Made by a program: the position numbers and the translations under genes. A DNA stretch of 64,000 nucleotides from Advenella incenata (GTDB lineage Bacteria > Pseudomonadota > Gammaproteobacteria > Burkholderiales > Burkholderiaceae_B). This document shows positions 34,996 through 43,883 of the stretch, in pieces; within the stretch, counting starts at the first letter, position 1, and the number at the start of each line of letters is the position of its first letter. The stretch lies in NCBI RefSeq assembly GCF_004217095.1, contig NZ_SHKO01000002.1, positions 124,001-188,000 on the forward strand, written 5' to 3'. Below the pieces are notes generated by a model, which saw only the letters and a list, made by a program, of their open reading frames with translations, had not been told where the DNA came from and did not search any database.

Positions 34996-35715
34996 ATGGC
35001 AGACACCCCAATTCTTGAGATCAAGGATGTGAGCTCCTACTACGGACAGATTCAGGCACTCAAAAACGTGTCCCTGCATATCAATCCGGGTGAAATTGTC
35101 ACGCTGATCGGCGCCAATGGCGCCGGCAAAAGCACGCTGCTCATGACCATTTTCGGCACGCCGCGGGCGCGCACCGGGCAGATCCTGTACAAAGGCAATA
35201 ACCTGCTGCGGCTGCCGCCGCACAAGATCGCCACCCAGGGCATTGCCCAGGTGCCGGAAGGCCGCCGCATCTTCCCGAAGATGACCGTGGAAGAGAATAT
35301 CATGATCGGGACCCTGCCCATTGGCGACGCGCATCTGGACGAAGACCGGCAGCATATGTTTGATTTGTTTCCGCGTCTGAAAGAGCGGCGCAATCAGCGT
35401 GCCGGGACCTTATCGGGCGGAGAGCAGCAGATGCTGGCCATCGCCCGCGCACTCATGAGCCGGCCCGATATGATTTTGCTGGACGAACCCAGCCTGGGGC
35501 TGGCGCCGCTGATCGTGCGCCAGATATTTTCGGTGCTCCGTGAACTGGGCAAAAGCGGTAAAACCATTTTCCTGGTTGAGCAAAATGCCAACCACGCGCT
35601 CAAGCTGGCCGATCGGGCTTATGTCATGGTGACCGGAGAGATCAGGATGACGGGCACCGGCGCAGAGCTGCTGGCCAATCCGGAAATTCGCGACGCTTAT
35701 CTGGGAAGCCATTAG
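34996..35715 (+). CDS. livF: Branched-chain-type amino acid ABC ATPase LivF
   Basis: A 239-residue ABC ATPase. Walker A is GANGAGKST, the signature LSGGEQQMLAIARALM, Walker B MILLDEPSLGLAP and the switch histidine position is replaced by VEQNANH, as usual for LivF. The stretch GRRIFPKMTVEENIMIG is also typical. It completes the five-component importer. The regulator gene starts one base after its stop, so importer and regulator are co-transcribed. Confidence 0.95.
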   Translation: MADTPILEIKDVSSYYGQIQALKNVSLHINPGEIVTLIGANGAGKSTLLMTIFGTPRARTGQILYKGNNLLRLPPHKIATQGIAQVPEGRRIFPKMTVEENIMIGTLPIGDAHLDEDRQHMFDLFPRLKERRNQRAGTLSGGEQQMLAIARALMSRPDMILLDEPSLGLAPLIVRQIFSVLRELGKSGKTIFLVEQNANHALKLADRAYVMVTGEIRMTGTGAELLANPEIRDAYLGSH

Positions 35716-35716
35716 G

Positions 35717-36316
35717 ATGGCTGCCCGCGAGGAAACGCCGCTGATGCAGCGTCTGCGTGCCGTGCGCCAGGCCAATGACCTGACGCTGGAGCAGGCCGGA
35801 CGGGCCTGTGGCATTGCTGCCTCGACGCTCTCGAAAATCGAGAACGGGCTGATGTCGCCCACCTACGATGTGCTGCAGAAGCTGGCCATCGGCCTGTCGC
35901 TGGATGTCTCCGAGCTGTTTACGCCGGCTCGCGAACCGATGGGGGCAGGTCGTTGCGTGGTAGACCGCGCCGGACAGGGAAAAGTCCACAAGACGCGGTA
36001 CTATGAGCATTTGCTGCTGTGCTCGCAGCTCTCGCACAAGCGGATATTGCCGTTTCTCACAAGAATTACAGCCCGGGACCTGACCGCATTCAGTGACTGG
36101 AATCGCCATGAAGGCGAAGAATTCGTTTATGTGATCAGTGGCCAGATCCAATTGCATACGGAATTTTATTCCGAGGCAACGCTGGGGCCGGGCGACAGTT
36201 TTTACATTGACAGCCGTATGGGGCATCGCTGCATCAGCGTCAGCCAGGAAGATGCACAAGTGCTCTGGATGGCGACCCAGCGCCCCGAGGCAGAATCAGG
36301 AGAAGTAAATGAGTAG
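35717..36316 (+). CDS. XRE-family regulator with C-terminal cupin
   Basis: A 199-residue regulator. An HTH_3 domain (about 8-65: RLRAVRQANDLTLEQAGRAC, STLSKIENGLMSP) is followed by a cupin beta-barrel (about 110-190: NRHEGEEFVYVISGQIQLHT, GPGDSFYIDSRMGHR). This two-domain design is common for regulators of amino-acid and amine catabolism whose cupin binds the small-molecule inducer. It lies in the same operon as the oxidase, importer and reductase genes and overlaps the next gene by eight bases, so it is probably a local regulator of that set. Confidence 0.92.
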   Translation: MAAREETPLMQRLRAVRQANDLTLEQAGRACGIAASTLSKIENGLMSPTYDVLQKLAIGLSLDVSELFTPAREPMGAGRCVVDRAGQGKVHKTRYYEHLLLCSQLSHKRILPFLTRITARDLTAFSDWNRHEGEEFVYVISGQIQLHTEFYSEATLGPGDSFYIDSRMGHRCISVSQEDAQVLWMATQRPEAESGEVNE

Positions 36317-37241
36317 TCCGGTGCCACGTGTGTTCAGTGCCGAAGAAACGCGCCAGTTGATCGCTTTCGGACCGTTGCGCCAGCATATTCTGGATGCCGC
36401 CGTGCAATACGCGGCAGGCCAGATCCACAGCCCCGATCGCCAGGTGCTGACAGTGCCTGGCAGCAAGGATGGTGTGCTGCTGTCCATGCCGTGCACTGCC
36501 CAGGACATTTGCGCGCACAAACTGATTTCGCTGCTGCCGGACAATCCTGCGCAGGATCGGCCCACCATACAGGGCATGGTATCGGTGCTCGATAGCGCCA
36601 CCGGTGTCCCGCTGTTCGTCCTGGACGGCCCCACCGTGACGGCAAGGCGTACGGCAGCACTGTCCATGGCCGGTTTGCAGCTTTTTCTGGAACATGAGCC
36701 GCGCACCATTGTGATCATTGGTGCCGGGAGCCAGGCCGATGGGCACGTGCAGGCCATAGCCGAGCTGTATCCTGAAGCCACGGTGCATATTGCCGCACGC
36801 GAGCAATCTTGGGCAAAGGCACAGGCCTTTTGTGAACGCCACGCAGCCCTCGGCCTTCGCTTGCAAGTGACCGATCTGAACCAGTTGCCGGAACAGTTTG
36901 ACGCGGTCATTACGCTGACCACGGCTGTTGAACCGGTTTATCATGCGCCACCGCTGGCCGGACGCCTGATTATCGGCGTGGGCGCTTTTCGATCGCACAT
37001 GGTGGAAGTCGCAGCGGAAACGGTAATGAACAGCGTGTGCTATGTCGACGACCTGGTCGGGGCACAGCATGAAGCCGGCGATTACATTCAGGCGAAAAAG
37101 GACTGGAGCGAGGTGACCACCCTGGCCCAAGCCATTGAAAGCGATATCGACTATTCCCGTCCCATCATGTTCAAGACCGTCGGCTGCGCCGCCTGGGATC
37201 TGGCGGCAGCGCGTTGCGCAAGGGCCGCAGCGGGGATATAA
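36309..37241 (+). CDS. Ornithine cyclodeaminase / mu-crystallin family imine reductase
   Basis: A 310-residue NAD(P)-binding protein of the OCD/mu-crystallin family. The central Rossmann motif is TIVIIGAGSQADGHVQAI (about 135-152), preceded by LDGPTVTARRTAALS and followed by ADDLVGAQHEAGD-like (here VDDLVGAQHEAGDYI). Members include ornithine cyclodeaminase, alanine dehydrogenase-like enzymes and delta-1-pyrroline/piperideine-2-carboxylate reductases. Next to an FAD amino-acid oxidase, a reductase of a cyclic imine made by that oxidase is the most attractive role. It is the last gene of the operon; a deoR gene with its own -10 box follows. Confidence 0.85.
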   Translation: MSSPVPRVFSAEETRQLIAFGPLRQHILDAAVQYAAGQIHSPDRQVLTVPGSKDGVLLSMPCTAQDICAHKLISLLPDNPAQDRPTIQGMVSVLDSATGVPLFVLDGPTVTARRTAALSMAGLQLFLEHEPRTIVIIGAGSQADGHVQAIAELYPEATVHIAAREQSWAKAQAFCERHAALGLRLQVTDLNQLPEQFDAVITLTTAVEPVYHAPPLAGRLIIGVGAFRSHMVEVAAETVMNSVCYVDDLVGAQHEAGDYIQAKKDWSEVTTLAQAIESDIDYSRPIMFKTVGCAAWDLAAARCARAAAGI

Positions 37242-37288
37242 GCACGTGCGCGGCATGAGTGGGTGCAGCGCCTGAGGGCACCACAGTT

Positions 37289-37294
37289 TATAAT
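37289..37294 (+). promoter_or_regulatory. -10 box of deoR
   Basis: A perfect TATAAT lies 28 bases before the deoR ATG. No good -35 box is found at 16-18 bases. AGGAACAGG just before the ATG is the ribosome-binding region. No DeoR-type box is seen here, so autoregulation is not supported. Confidence 0.4.
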
Positions 37295-37321
37295 ATTCCA
37301 ATTTAACGGCAGGAACAGGTA

Positions 37322-38026
37322 ATGACGCCAGCAGAGCGTTTACACAAGCTGGAGCAGGCGCTGCAGCAGTCGGGGTCATTGCGACTACGGGACGCCGCCG
37401 CCTTGCTGGGCGTCTCTGAAATGACGGTGCGACGGGATCTGGCGCGCCACAAGGGCAATCTGTCTTATCTGGGCGGTCATATCGTATCGGCGCATTCGCT
37501 TCAGAACGCAGCTCAGTATTCGGTAGCCCAGGAAAAAGATCATTTTGCCCAGTCAAAAAAACGTGCATCGCAAAAAGCGCTGGCGTTAATCGAACCGCAT
37601 GATGTTATTTTTATCGATTGCGGAACCACGCTGCTGCATCTGGCCAGGCTGATTCCTGAGGGTTTGGCCGTGACTGTGGTCTGTTATTCATTGAATACGG
37701 CCGAAATTCTCAAAGACAAGCCCGCTGTGCGCCTGATTGTGCTTGGCGGCACCTACATGCCGTCTTCCGATTCTTTTTCCGGCCAGGAAGCGCTCAATGC
37801 TCTGGATCAGCTCAGTTTTGACACGGCCTTTATGTCGGCCGGGGGCGTAGATGATCATACCGGCGTCAGTTGCTGGAATCTGCATGAAAAAGACATCAAG
37901 CGCCGCGCCATGCAGCGCGCAAAACGACGTTATCTGGTGGTCGATTCCAGCAAGCTGGGCGTGCGCAGACACATCCGTTTTGCAGACCTGAACGAGTTTG
38001 ACGCCTTACTCACGGAGCAAGGCTGA
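37322..38026 (+). CDS. deoR: DeoR-family repressor
   Basis: A 234-residue DeoR-type repressor. The N-terminal helix-turn-helix LRLRDAAALLGVSEMTVRRD is nearly identical in motif to E. coli DeoR (LKDAAALLGVSEMTIRRD). The sugar-phosphate-binding domain has FIDCGTTLLHLA and VVCYSLNTAEIL, again as in DeoR. E. coli DeoR responds to deoxyribose-5-phosphate. The matching operators are found at 47802-47840, 10 kb away between deoC and the FGGY kinase gene. It is convergent with the last ABC permease gene of the regulon. Confidence 0.92.
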   Translation: MTPAERLHKLEQALQQSGSLRLRDAAALLGVSEMTVRRDLARHKGNLSYLGGHIVSAHSLQNAAQYSVAQEKDHFAQSKKRASQKALALIEPHDVIFIDCGTTLLHLARLIPEGLAVTVVCYSLNTAEILKDKPAVRLIVLGGTYMPSSDSFSGQEALNALDQLSFDTAFMSAGGVDDHTGVSCWNLHEKDIKRRAMQRAKRRYLVVDSSKLGVRRHIRFADLNEFDALLTEQG

Positions 38027-38093
38027 TACCACAGGCCTGCTTGACGGGCCTATCTATCCATCCATCCAGCCTGACGCCATTTGGCATGTCATG

Positions 38094-38112
38094 AGGACTG
38101 TGTGGCAGTCCT
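38094..38112. terminator. Hairpin between deoR and convergent ABC operon
   Basis: AGGACTG (38094-38100) pairs with CAGTCCT (38106-38112) with a TGTGG loop, in the gap between two convergent genes. There is no T run on either side, so it is a weak bidirectional terminator candidate. Confidence 0.4.
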
Positions 38113-38144
38113 CTCAGATCGTGCTCTGCCTGTTAGGGGGCTAT

Positions 38145-39170
38145 TTATTGCCTGCTGCGCAACGAAAACAGCAGGCCGGCCACCAGGATAAACGCGCCGA
38201 CGATTACTTTTTGCCAGGTTGTTGGGATACCCAGCGTAATCAGTACGCTGTTGATCAGCGTGACCAGCAGCACGCCCAGCAGTGTCCCGGTTACGGTTCC
38301 GCTGCCCCCGGTAATGCGGGCGCCACCCAGAATCACGGCAGCAATCACATCCAGTTCGGTGCCGACAATATCGAAGGGGTTGGCAATGCGCGTACTGGAA
38401 ACGTGAATAATGCCGGCGATACCCGCCAGCAGGCCGGCGTAACCGAAAACAAAGAGATAGACCCGTGTCAGGTTATAGCCAAGACGCTCGGCTATGGCAG
38501 GGCTGCCTCCCATGGCGTAGACCGCACGTCCCATCATCGTCTTGTTCAATAGCCACCAGGTGAGCAGCGCCAGAATGGGGATCGCCAGCGTGGTATACGG
38601 CAGCGCAGTTTGCAACCCCTGGTTGTTCTGGAAACTGACAATATTTGCCTGCCCCACTGCCAGCATGGAGGGAGGGATGTTCATGAAAAACTCGGTCCCG
38701 ATAAACGCCAGCAGAAAGCCGCGGATCAGAAATTGCGTGCCGATGGTGACAACCAGGGAAGGGGCTGCCAGTTTTTTGACCAGCCAGCCGTTGAGCAGTC
38801 CCAGCGCCAATCCTCCCATGGCGCCGGCCAGCAGGATCAGCACAAAAGGCGCCTCAGGGAAATACAGCAGCACGAGCTTGGTCAGGCCGTACATGACCAG
38901 CGCCGCGATCGCGGTGAAGGAAACGTCCAGCCCGCCGGAGGCGAGCACCACCAGAATGCCCAGCGCGAAAATTGCCGATCTGGTTGCCGCCCGAAGTACA
39001 TCAAACAGCGAACCCGGTTGGAAAAACATGGGATTGATGACAGCCACTACCGCGAACAGAACGACAATAAGGCCGAGTGTAAAAAACTCGGGGTGCCTGA
39101 TCAGATACGGTGGGCGCTTGGGTGTGGTACTGTCCTGTACGGCCGGGCTGGCTGAAGTCATTGTGGTCAT
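38145..39170 (-). CDS. Sugar ABC transporter permease (RbsC-like)
   Basis: A 341-residue permease of the ribose/AI-2/rhamnose class. Typical stretches are VVLASGGLDVSFTAIAALVMYG (about 100-121) and SSTRIANPFDIVGTELDVIAAVILGGARITGGSGTV-like near 225-260. About nine helices are expected. It is the last gene of an eight-gene minus-strand operon beginning at deoC, 26 bases after the ATPase gene. A second, different permease at 41910-42920 gives a heterodimeric channel. Confidence 0.92.
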   Translation of the reverse strand: MTTMTSASPAVQDSTTPKRPPYLIRHPEFFTLGLIVVLFAVVAVINPMFFQPGSLFDVLRAATRSAIFALGILVVLASGGLDVSFTAIAALVMYGLTKLVLLYFPEAPFVLILLAGAMGGLALGLLNGWLVKKLAAPSLVVTIGTQFLIRGFLLAFIGTEFFMNIPPSMLAVGQANIVSFQNNQGLQTALPYTTLAIPILALLTWWLLNKTMMGRAVYAMGGSPAIAERLGYNLTRVYLFVFGYAGLLAGIAGIIHVSSTRIANPFDIVGTELDVIAAVILGGARITGGSGTVTGTLLGVLLVTLINSVLITLGIPTTWQKVIVGAFILVAGLLFSLRSRQ

Positions 39171-39196
39171 GGTAGGCGGGATAGAATCAAAAGGGT

Positions 39197-40759
39197 TCAG
39201 GACAATAAGGCATGGTAAAGCGCATTTTCTTGCAGGCCTTCGGCCCGGAACTCATCGCTGATCCGGCCTTTTTTCATCAGCAGAATGCGGTCACAGTTGG
39301 CCAGCAGCTCGGGAAGATCGTCACTGATAATGATGATGCTCATGCCCTGATCTGTCAGGGATTGAATGATTTGGTAGATCGTGTCTTTGGAGCCGACATC
39401 CACGCCAACGGTCGGGCCGTGCAGAATCAGCAACAGCGGATTGATGGCCAGCCAGCGACCGATGAGCACGCGCTGCTGGTTGCCACCAGACAGGCTTTGC
39501 ACTGGGTTCTGAACGTTGGGCGTGGCAATTTTCAGCCTGTTGGTCATCTCTTGCGAAAAACGCGCCGCCTTGTCTTTCTGAATCTGTCCCAGTGTGTCGC
39601 ACATTTGCGGCAGCACGGCAGTAATGGTGTTGTCGCTGATCGAGCGGGTCAGAAACAGGCCTTCGACCAGGCGGTCTTCGGGGACATAAGCGATGCGATG
39701 GTCGGCGGCCTGCGCCGGGCTGTTCACGGCTATCGGCTTACCATTGAGCGTGAGGCTGCCGCGCTGCAGCGGTGCTACCCCGGCAAGGGCGCGCGCCAGC
39801 TCATTCCTGCCTGAGTCAAGCAGGCCGGTAATGCCGATAATTTCACCCTTGTGCAACTCAAAGGACACCTCGTCAAACCCCTGGTCGCGACCAATATTGT
39901 GCACGCCCAGCATGACTTCGGCCTGGGGTGTATTGCGGCGATAGCGCTGATCGCTCAGTACCCGGCCGGTCATCAGTTCGCTGATCTGGTGTTTGGTGAA
40001 GTGATTGATTTCGCCCTGGGTGATAACCTGCCCGTCACGCATCACAATCACATTGCCGCCGATGGCATAGCATTCGTCCAGCTTGTGACTCACAAACAGT
40101 ACCGCGACGCCACGCGCGCACAGGCCCTTGACGATGCGAATCAGGTTATCCACTTCTTTCTGGGTCAGCGAGGTCGTGGGTTCGTCCATGATGATGAAAC
40201 GCGCATCGCTGGCTACGGCGCGCGCGATGGCAACCAGTTGGCGGGTGGCCAACGGCAGATCTTCGATCTTTGTCTGAAGAAAATAGCGGTCATCCGGCAA
40301 CTGTAGTTGGCGCAATGCGCCCACTGCGCGATCACGCAGCACCTGGTGACTGATCACTCGCGCCAGTCGGCCCTGATGTTCAGCCAGTTCCACCGTCAGG
40401 GAAATGTTGTCCATAACACTCAGATTGGGAATCAGGGACAGGTCCTGGTACACCGTTTCAATGCCGGCGCCCAGAGCGCTTAAGGCGGAAAATTGCTCGA
40501 AGCGTTCTCCGTCCAGGATCAGATCGCCTTCGTCGGGCGGCTGGGCACCGGAAATGATCTTGATCAGCGTGCTTTTACCGCAGCCGTTTTCCCCCAGCAA
40601 GTGATAAATCTGGCCAGGATGGATATCCAGGCTGACGCCACGCAGCGCATGTACACCGGTAAAGCGCTTATGGATCTGGCGAAGCGACAGGAAGGCATTG
40701 TCGCCTGGCGTGGGCGGCACGGGCGCGTTGCTGTGCGTTGGGCTAGTCGTAGTTGTCAT
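39197..40759 (-). CDS. Sugar ABC transporter ATPase (RbsA-like, tandem domains)
   Basis: A 520-residue double ABC ATPase. The first domain (about 20-250) has Walker A GENGCGKST and Walker B FIIMDEPTTSL, with a signature degenerate as LPLATRQLVAIARAV. The second domain (about 275-515) has GLLDSGRNE in place of Walker A and an intact LSGGNQQRVLIGRWL signature. This asymmetric arrangement is standard for RbsA/LsrA-type carbohydrate importers. It belongs to the deoC-led operon and serves the two permeases on either side. Confidence 0.93.
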   Translation of the reverse strand: MTTTTSPTHSNAPVPPTPGDNAFLSLRQIHKRFTGVHALRGVSLDIHPGQIYHLLGENGCGKSTLIKIISGAQPPDEGDLILDGERFEQFSALSALGAGIETVYQDLSLIPNLSVMDNISLTVELAEHQGRLARVISHQVLRDRAVGALRQLQLPDDRYFLQTKIEDLPLATRQLVAIARAVASDARFIIMDEPTTSLTQKEVDNLIRIVKGLCARGVAVLFVSHKLDECYAIGGNVIVMRDGQVITQGEINHFTKHQISELMTGRVLSDQRYRRNTPQAEVMLGVHNIGRDQGFDEVSFELHKGEIIGITGLLDSGRNELARALAGVAPLQRGSLTLNGKPIAVNSPAQAADHRIAYVPEDRLVEGLFLTRSISDNTITAVLPQMCDTLGQIQKDKAARFSQEMTNRLKIATPNVQNPVQSLSGGNQQRVLIGRWLAINPLLLILHGPTVGVDVGSKDTIYQIIQSLTDQGMSIIIISDDLPELLANCDRILLMKKGRISDEFRAEGLQENALYHALLS

Positions 40760-40826
40760 AATCGTCCGGGCGGATATCCCATGGCGGGCCGCAAGTGCGC
40801 GGCCCGGTAGTGGTCGAGGCGACCGA

Positions 40827-41831
40827 TCAGAAGTTATATTGCTTGTAGTTGCTCTTGTCTACGCGAACCCAGCCGGCGCCACGAATAATCATGCCTTTGC
40901 CAGGGCCTTTTTCGACAGTAACCTTGTCGTAGCCGGGTACACCCAGGTCTGTACCGTTTTCAATGGTTTTGCCTTCAAGCAGCATTTTTGCCACATTGTT
41001 CATGGCCAGACCGGCATCTTTCGGATCCCAGAATGCGATGCCGGTAATGGCATCTTTTTCCATGTAAGGGCCAGCCTCGCCGGGCAGGCCTGTACCGAAT
41101 ACGCATATTTTACCTGCTTTGCCGGCTTCTTCCACGGCTCGGCCAATACCAATGACGTCCAGAGACGAGGAGCCCTGAAAGCCAGCCAGATTCGGGTATT
41201 TGCGCAGCAACTGCTGGGCCACCTGATAGGCTTTCTCGCCATCGTTATTGGTTTCCTGCATGGTCGTGACCAGTTTTAAGTCTGGATACTTGGCTTTGGC
41301 GTTGTCAACACCGCCCTGTGCCCACTGTACTTGCGAGCGGCTGCCCAGTGAACCCACCAGTACGGCCCATTCGCCCTTGTTCGCCATGCATTTGGCCAGG
41401 CGCTCGTTCAGGTCGGCACCATATTCATTATTCTTGAACGCTTCCAGGTCGTAATCGGTGTTTTTCAGATTGTCCGCTTCGTGGGTCACGATTTTGATGC
41501 CACGGCTTTTGGCGCGGGCCAGAATCGGTTCCAGCGTGGGCGGGTCAAATGGCACGATGGCCAGTGCGCTTACGTTCTTGGCAACCAGGTCCTGAACGAT
41601 TTTCAGTTGCTGGGCGGCATCGGCACGGCCAGGGCCGGTTTGCGAAGCATTGATATCGGGATTGGCCTTGGCAAATTCCTTGACGCCTTCTTCCATGCGG
41701 GTAAACCAATTGATCCCCGTGACTTTGACCACCGTTACGATAGATTTTTTCTCTTCGGCCTGCGCGCCCGCAGCAAACACCGTGCTGATTGCGCAAGCCA
41801 GCAGGCACATTGGCAGTGTCTTTAGTTTCAT
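40827..41831 (-). CDS. Sugar ABC transporter substrate-binding protein
   Basis: A 334-residue periplasmic binding protein (Peripla_BP_4 type). The ATG at 41831 is preferred over an upstream in-frame TTG because GGAGA is six bases before it. A signal peptide (about 1-25, ending AGAQA) precedes EEKKSIVTVVKVTGINWFTR. It resembles rhamnose/AI-2 binding proteins in overall length, but several AI-2 contact positions remembered for LsrB (Asp in TWDSD, Asp-Gln in TDQNQW) differ here (THEAD, SRSQVQW). The operon (deoC, PfkB kinase, mutarotase) argues for 2-deoxyribose or a related pentose as ligand. Confidence 0.88.
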   Translation of the reverse strand: MKLKTLPMCLLACAISTVFAAGAQAEEKKSIVTVVKVTGINWFTRMEEGVKEFAKANPDINASQTGPGRADAAQQLKIVQDLVAKNVSALAIVPFDPPTLEPILARAKSRGIKIVTHEADNLKNTDYDLEAFKNNEYGADLNERLAKCMANKGEWAVLVGSLGSRSQVQWAQGGVDNAKAKYPDLKLVTTMQETNNDGEKAYQVAQQLLRKYPNLAGFQGSSSLDVIGIGRAVEEAGKAGKICVFGTGLPGEAGPYMEKDAITGIAFWDPKDAGLAMNNVAKMLLEGKTIENGTDLGVPGYDKVTVEKGPGKGMIIRGAGWVRVDKSNYKQYNF

Positions 41832-41909
41832 ACGTGTCTCCAAAATCCCATCAACGGACAGTGATCGGAACCGGATGGGGCGGCGCAGATCAATCGTTTC
41901 AATAGTGCC

Positions 41910-42920
41910 TCAGGCCTTCAGGGCCTGACGCCGTTTAATTTTCAGCTTCAGCTCCTGTCTGGAATAGGCCAGGAAGAACAAGAGCAGCAGGCCCCAGATG
42001 CAGTTGCCGGCAAACTCGGATACGCCGATCAGATTGAACATGCTCGATAACAGTTGCAGTGCCGTGGCCGCAAAAAAGACGCAGACCACGCGCCCATAAC
42101 CGCCGGCAGGATTGACACCACCCATGACTGCGATCAGGATGGCAATCAGCAGATACGAATCGCCATACTTGGCACTTGCGCTGGCAGCCTGACTGGCCGA
42201 GATCAGCCCCGAGCAGGCGGCCAGCAAGCCGCACATGGTGTAGGTGCAGATCAGCATGGTGTTACGGGGAATACCGGCGTAGAAAGCCGCTTTGGGATTG
42301 GTGCCCTGCATATACAGGCGCAGACCAAAAGGCGTACGCTTGAGCAGCCAGCCCAGAAAAAGAACCACGGCGACAAAAAGATAAAAAGCAATGGGAATGC
42401 CCAGGATGTTGTCGTTGCCGATGGCCGATAGCGGTTCAATATAGGGCAGATTGACTGAAGAGCCATTGGACAACACGGTGGCAATGCCGGTGAACACCAG
42501 TTGGGTGCCCAGCGTGGTCAGAATCGGAGTCAGGTTAAAGCGTGCAATGATAATGCCGTTGAGCATCCCGCCCAGCAGCCCGACGCACAGCATAAGCCCC
42601 ACAAAGGAAAAAGTGAACAGCCAGGGCGCGGCTTCGGCGTCAATCCATTGCGGCAACAGCAGTGCTCCGATTACCCCGGCCAGGTTAGCCAGCGCAATGC
42701 CCGACAGGTCGATGCCGCCATTGCCCGAAATCATGGAGAGCATCATGGCCATGGCCAGCAAGCCCATTTGCGGCAATTGCATGGCCATGGACTGCAGGTT
42801 GAACACGCTGACAAAGTCACCGCCCGAAGACAGAAAATAGCCAGCCATCACAATGACGATATTGATCGCCAGAAGGAATGTCAGTTGCCGGTCTTTGAAG
42901 GGGGATAGGTGGGTTGTCAT
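41910..42920 (-). CDS. Sugar ABC transporter permease (second)
   Basis: A 336-residue permease of the RbsC/LsrC type, with MMLSMISGNGGIDLSGIALANLAG (about 59-82) as the conserved region and RLYMQGTNPKAAFYAGIPR as the coupling loop. It differs from the permease at 38145-39170, so the two probably form a heterodimer. It starts 3 bases after the PfkB kinase stop and so is translationally linked to it. Confidence 0.92.
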   Translation of the reverse strand: MTTHLSPFKDRQLTFLLAINIVIVMAGYFLSSGGDFVSVFNLQSMAMQLPQMGLLAMAMMLSMISGNGGIDLSGIALANLAGVIGALLLPQWIDAEAAPWLFTFSFVGLMLCVGLLGGMLNGIIIARFNLTPILTTLGTQLVFTGIATVLSNGSSVNLPYIEPLSAIGNDNILGIPIAFYLFVAVVLFLGWLLKRTPFGLRLYMQGTNPKAAFYAGIPRNTMLICTYTMCGLLAACSGLISASQAASASAKYGDSYLLIAILIAVMGGVNPAGGYGRVVCVFFAATALQLLSSMFNLIGVSEFAGNCIWGLLLLFFLAYSRQELKLKIKRRQALKA

Positions 42921-42923
42921 GAT

Positions 42924-43859
42924 TTACGCGCCCGTGCAAAGCAGAGAGTCAATTTGCCCGCGATCGGGCATAGAGGCCGCGGTACCACTGCGGGTGACGG
43001 AAATACCGGCAAGGGCCGAGGCAAATCGCAAGGCTGCCTCGGGCGACTTGCCTTCTGCAAGCGCGGTTGCCAGTCCGGCGGTAAAGCCGTCGCCGGCGCC
43101 TGCCGTATCAATGCATTTACCCGCCCGGATGGCGGGAATATGAATGCTGTCGCTTGCGGTATGCAGCAGCGATCCCTGCTCGCCCAGTGTGACCACGACA
43201 TTACGGACGCCTTTGGCCAGCAACAGGTCGGCGGCGCGTCGCGCCTGTTCAAGATCTGCGACCGGCAGCCCGGTCAGCAGACTGGCCTCGGTTTCATTGG
43301 GCGTGATCCAGTCGCATAGCGGGAAAACTTCATCGGGCAGTTGCCTTGCCGGTGCGGGATTAAAGATGGTGGTCACGCCATGCTTGCGAGCCAGGCGCAA
43401 GCCATGCAGCGCGACTTCCAGTGGCTGCTCCAGTTGCGTGACAAAAATATGTGCGCCGGCAATATCCTGTTCGATGGCGTCCAGGTCAGCCGGTACCATA
43501 TGGGCTGCGGCGCCGGCGTAAACAATGATGGCATTGCGGCCGGTATCGTCCTCCACGAATATATGGGCGGCGCCGGTGGTCAGATCATCATGCAGGGTGG
43601 CGCGCGAAGTCACGCCGGCATCCTGCCAGGTCTGCCGGGCGTTTGCGGCAAAAGCGTCGTTGCCCAGCCGGGTGTAAAAAAACACCTCGGCACCGGCCCT
43701 GGCGGCTGCCACCGCCTGGTTGGAGCCCTTGCCGCCCGGACCCATGGCAAAGTGGCTGCCCAGCAGGGTTTCCCCAATAACCGGCATGCGGGTTGCTTTG
43801 AACAGCAGATCGGCAACATAGATGCCGACAATAACGATACGTGGACGTGATTGGCTCAT
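42924..43859 (-). CDS. PfkB-family sugar kinase (ribokinase / deoxyribokinase)
   Basis: A 311-residue PfkB kinase. The N-terminal signature GPGGKGSNQAVAAARAGAEV (about 39-58) and the C-terminal ATP/catalytic motif DTAGAGDGFTAGLA (about 255-268, catalytic Asp in GAGD) are intact, and the substrate-closing lid region YTRLGNDAFA is present. Sequence alone says ribokinase-like; with deoC and a DeoR repressor in the same regulon, phosphorylation of 2-deoxyribose at O5 (deoxyribokinase) is the best reading. It lies 24 bases after the mutarotase gene. Confidence 0.9.
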   Translation of the reverse strand: MSQSRPRIVIVGIYVADLLFKATRMPVIGETLLGSHFAMGPGGKGSNQAVAAARAGAEVFFYTRLGNDAFAANARQTWQDAGVTSRATLHDDLTTGAAHIFVEDDTGRNAIIVYAGAAAHMVPADLDAIEQDIAGAHIFVTQLEQPLEVALHGLRLARKHGVTTIFNPAPARQLPDEVFPLCDWITPNETEASLLTGLPVADLEQARRAADLLLAKGVRNVVVTLGEQGSLLHTASDSIHIPAIRAGKCIDTAGAGDGFTAGLATALAEGKSPEAALRFASALAGISVTRSGTAASMPDRGQIDSLLCTGA

Positions 43860-43883
43860 ATGAACGGAAACTCGGCTAAAGCA

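Noticed and set aside
37242..37321. DeoR operator in front of deoR itself
   Set aside because: TATAATATTCCAATTTAAC is only superficially similar; the TGTTA/TAACA arms are missing.
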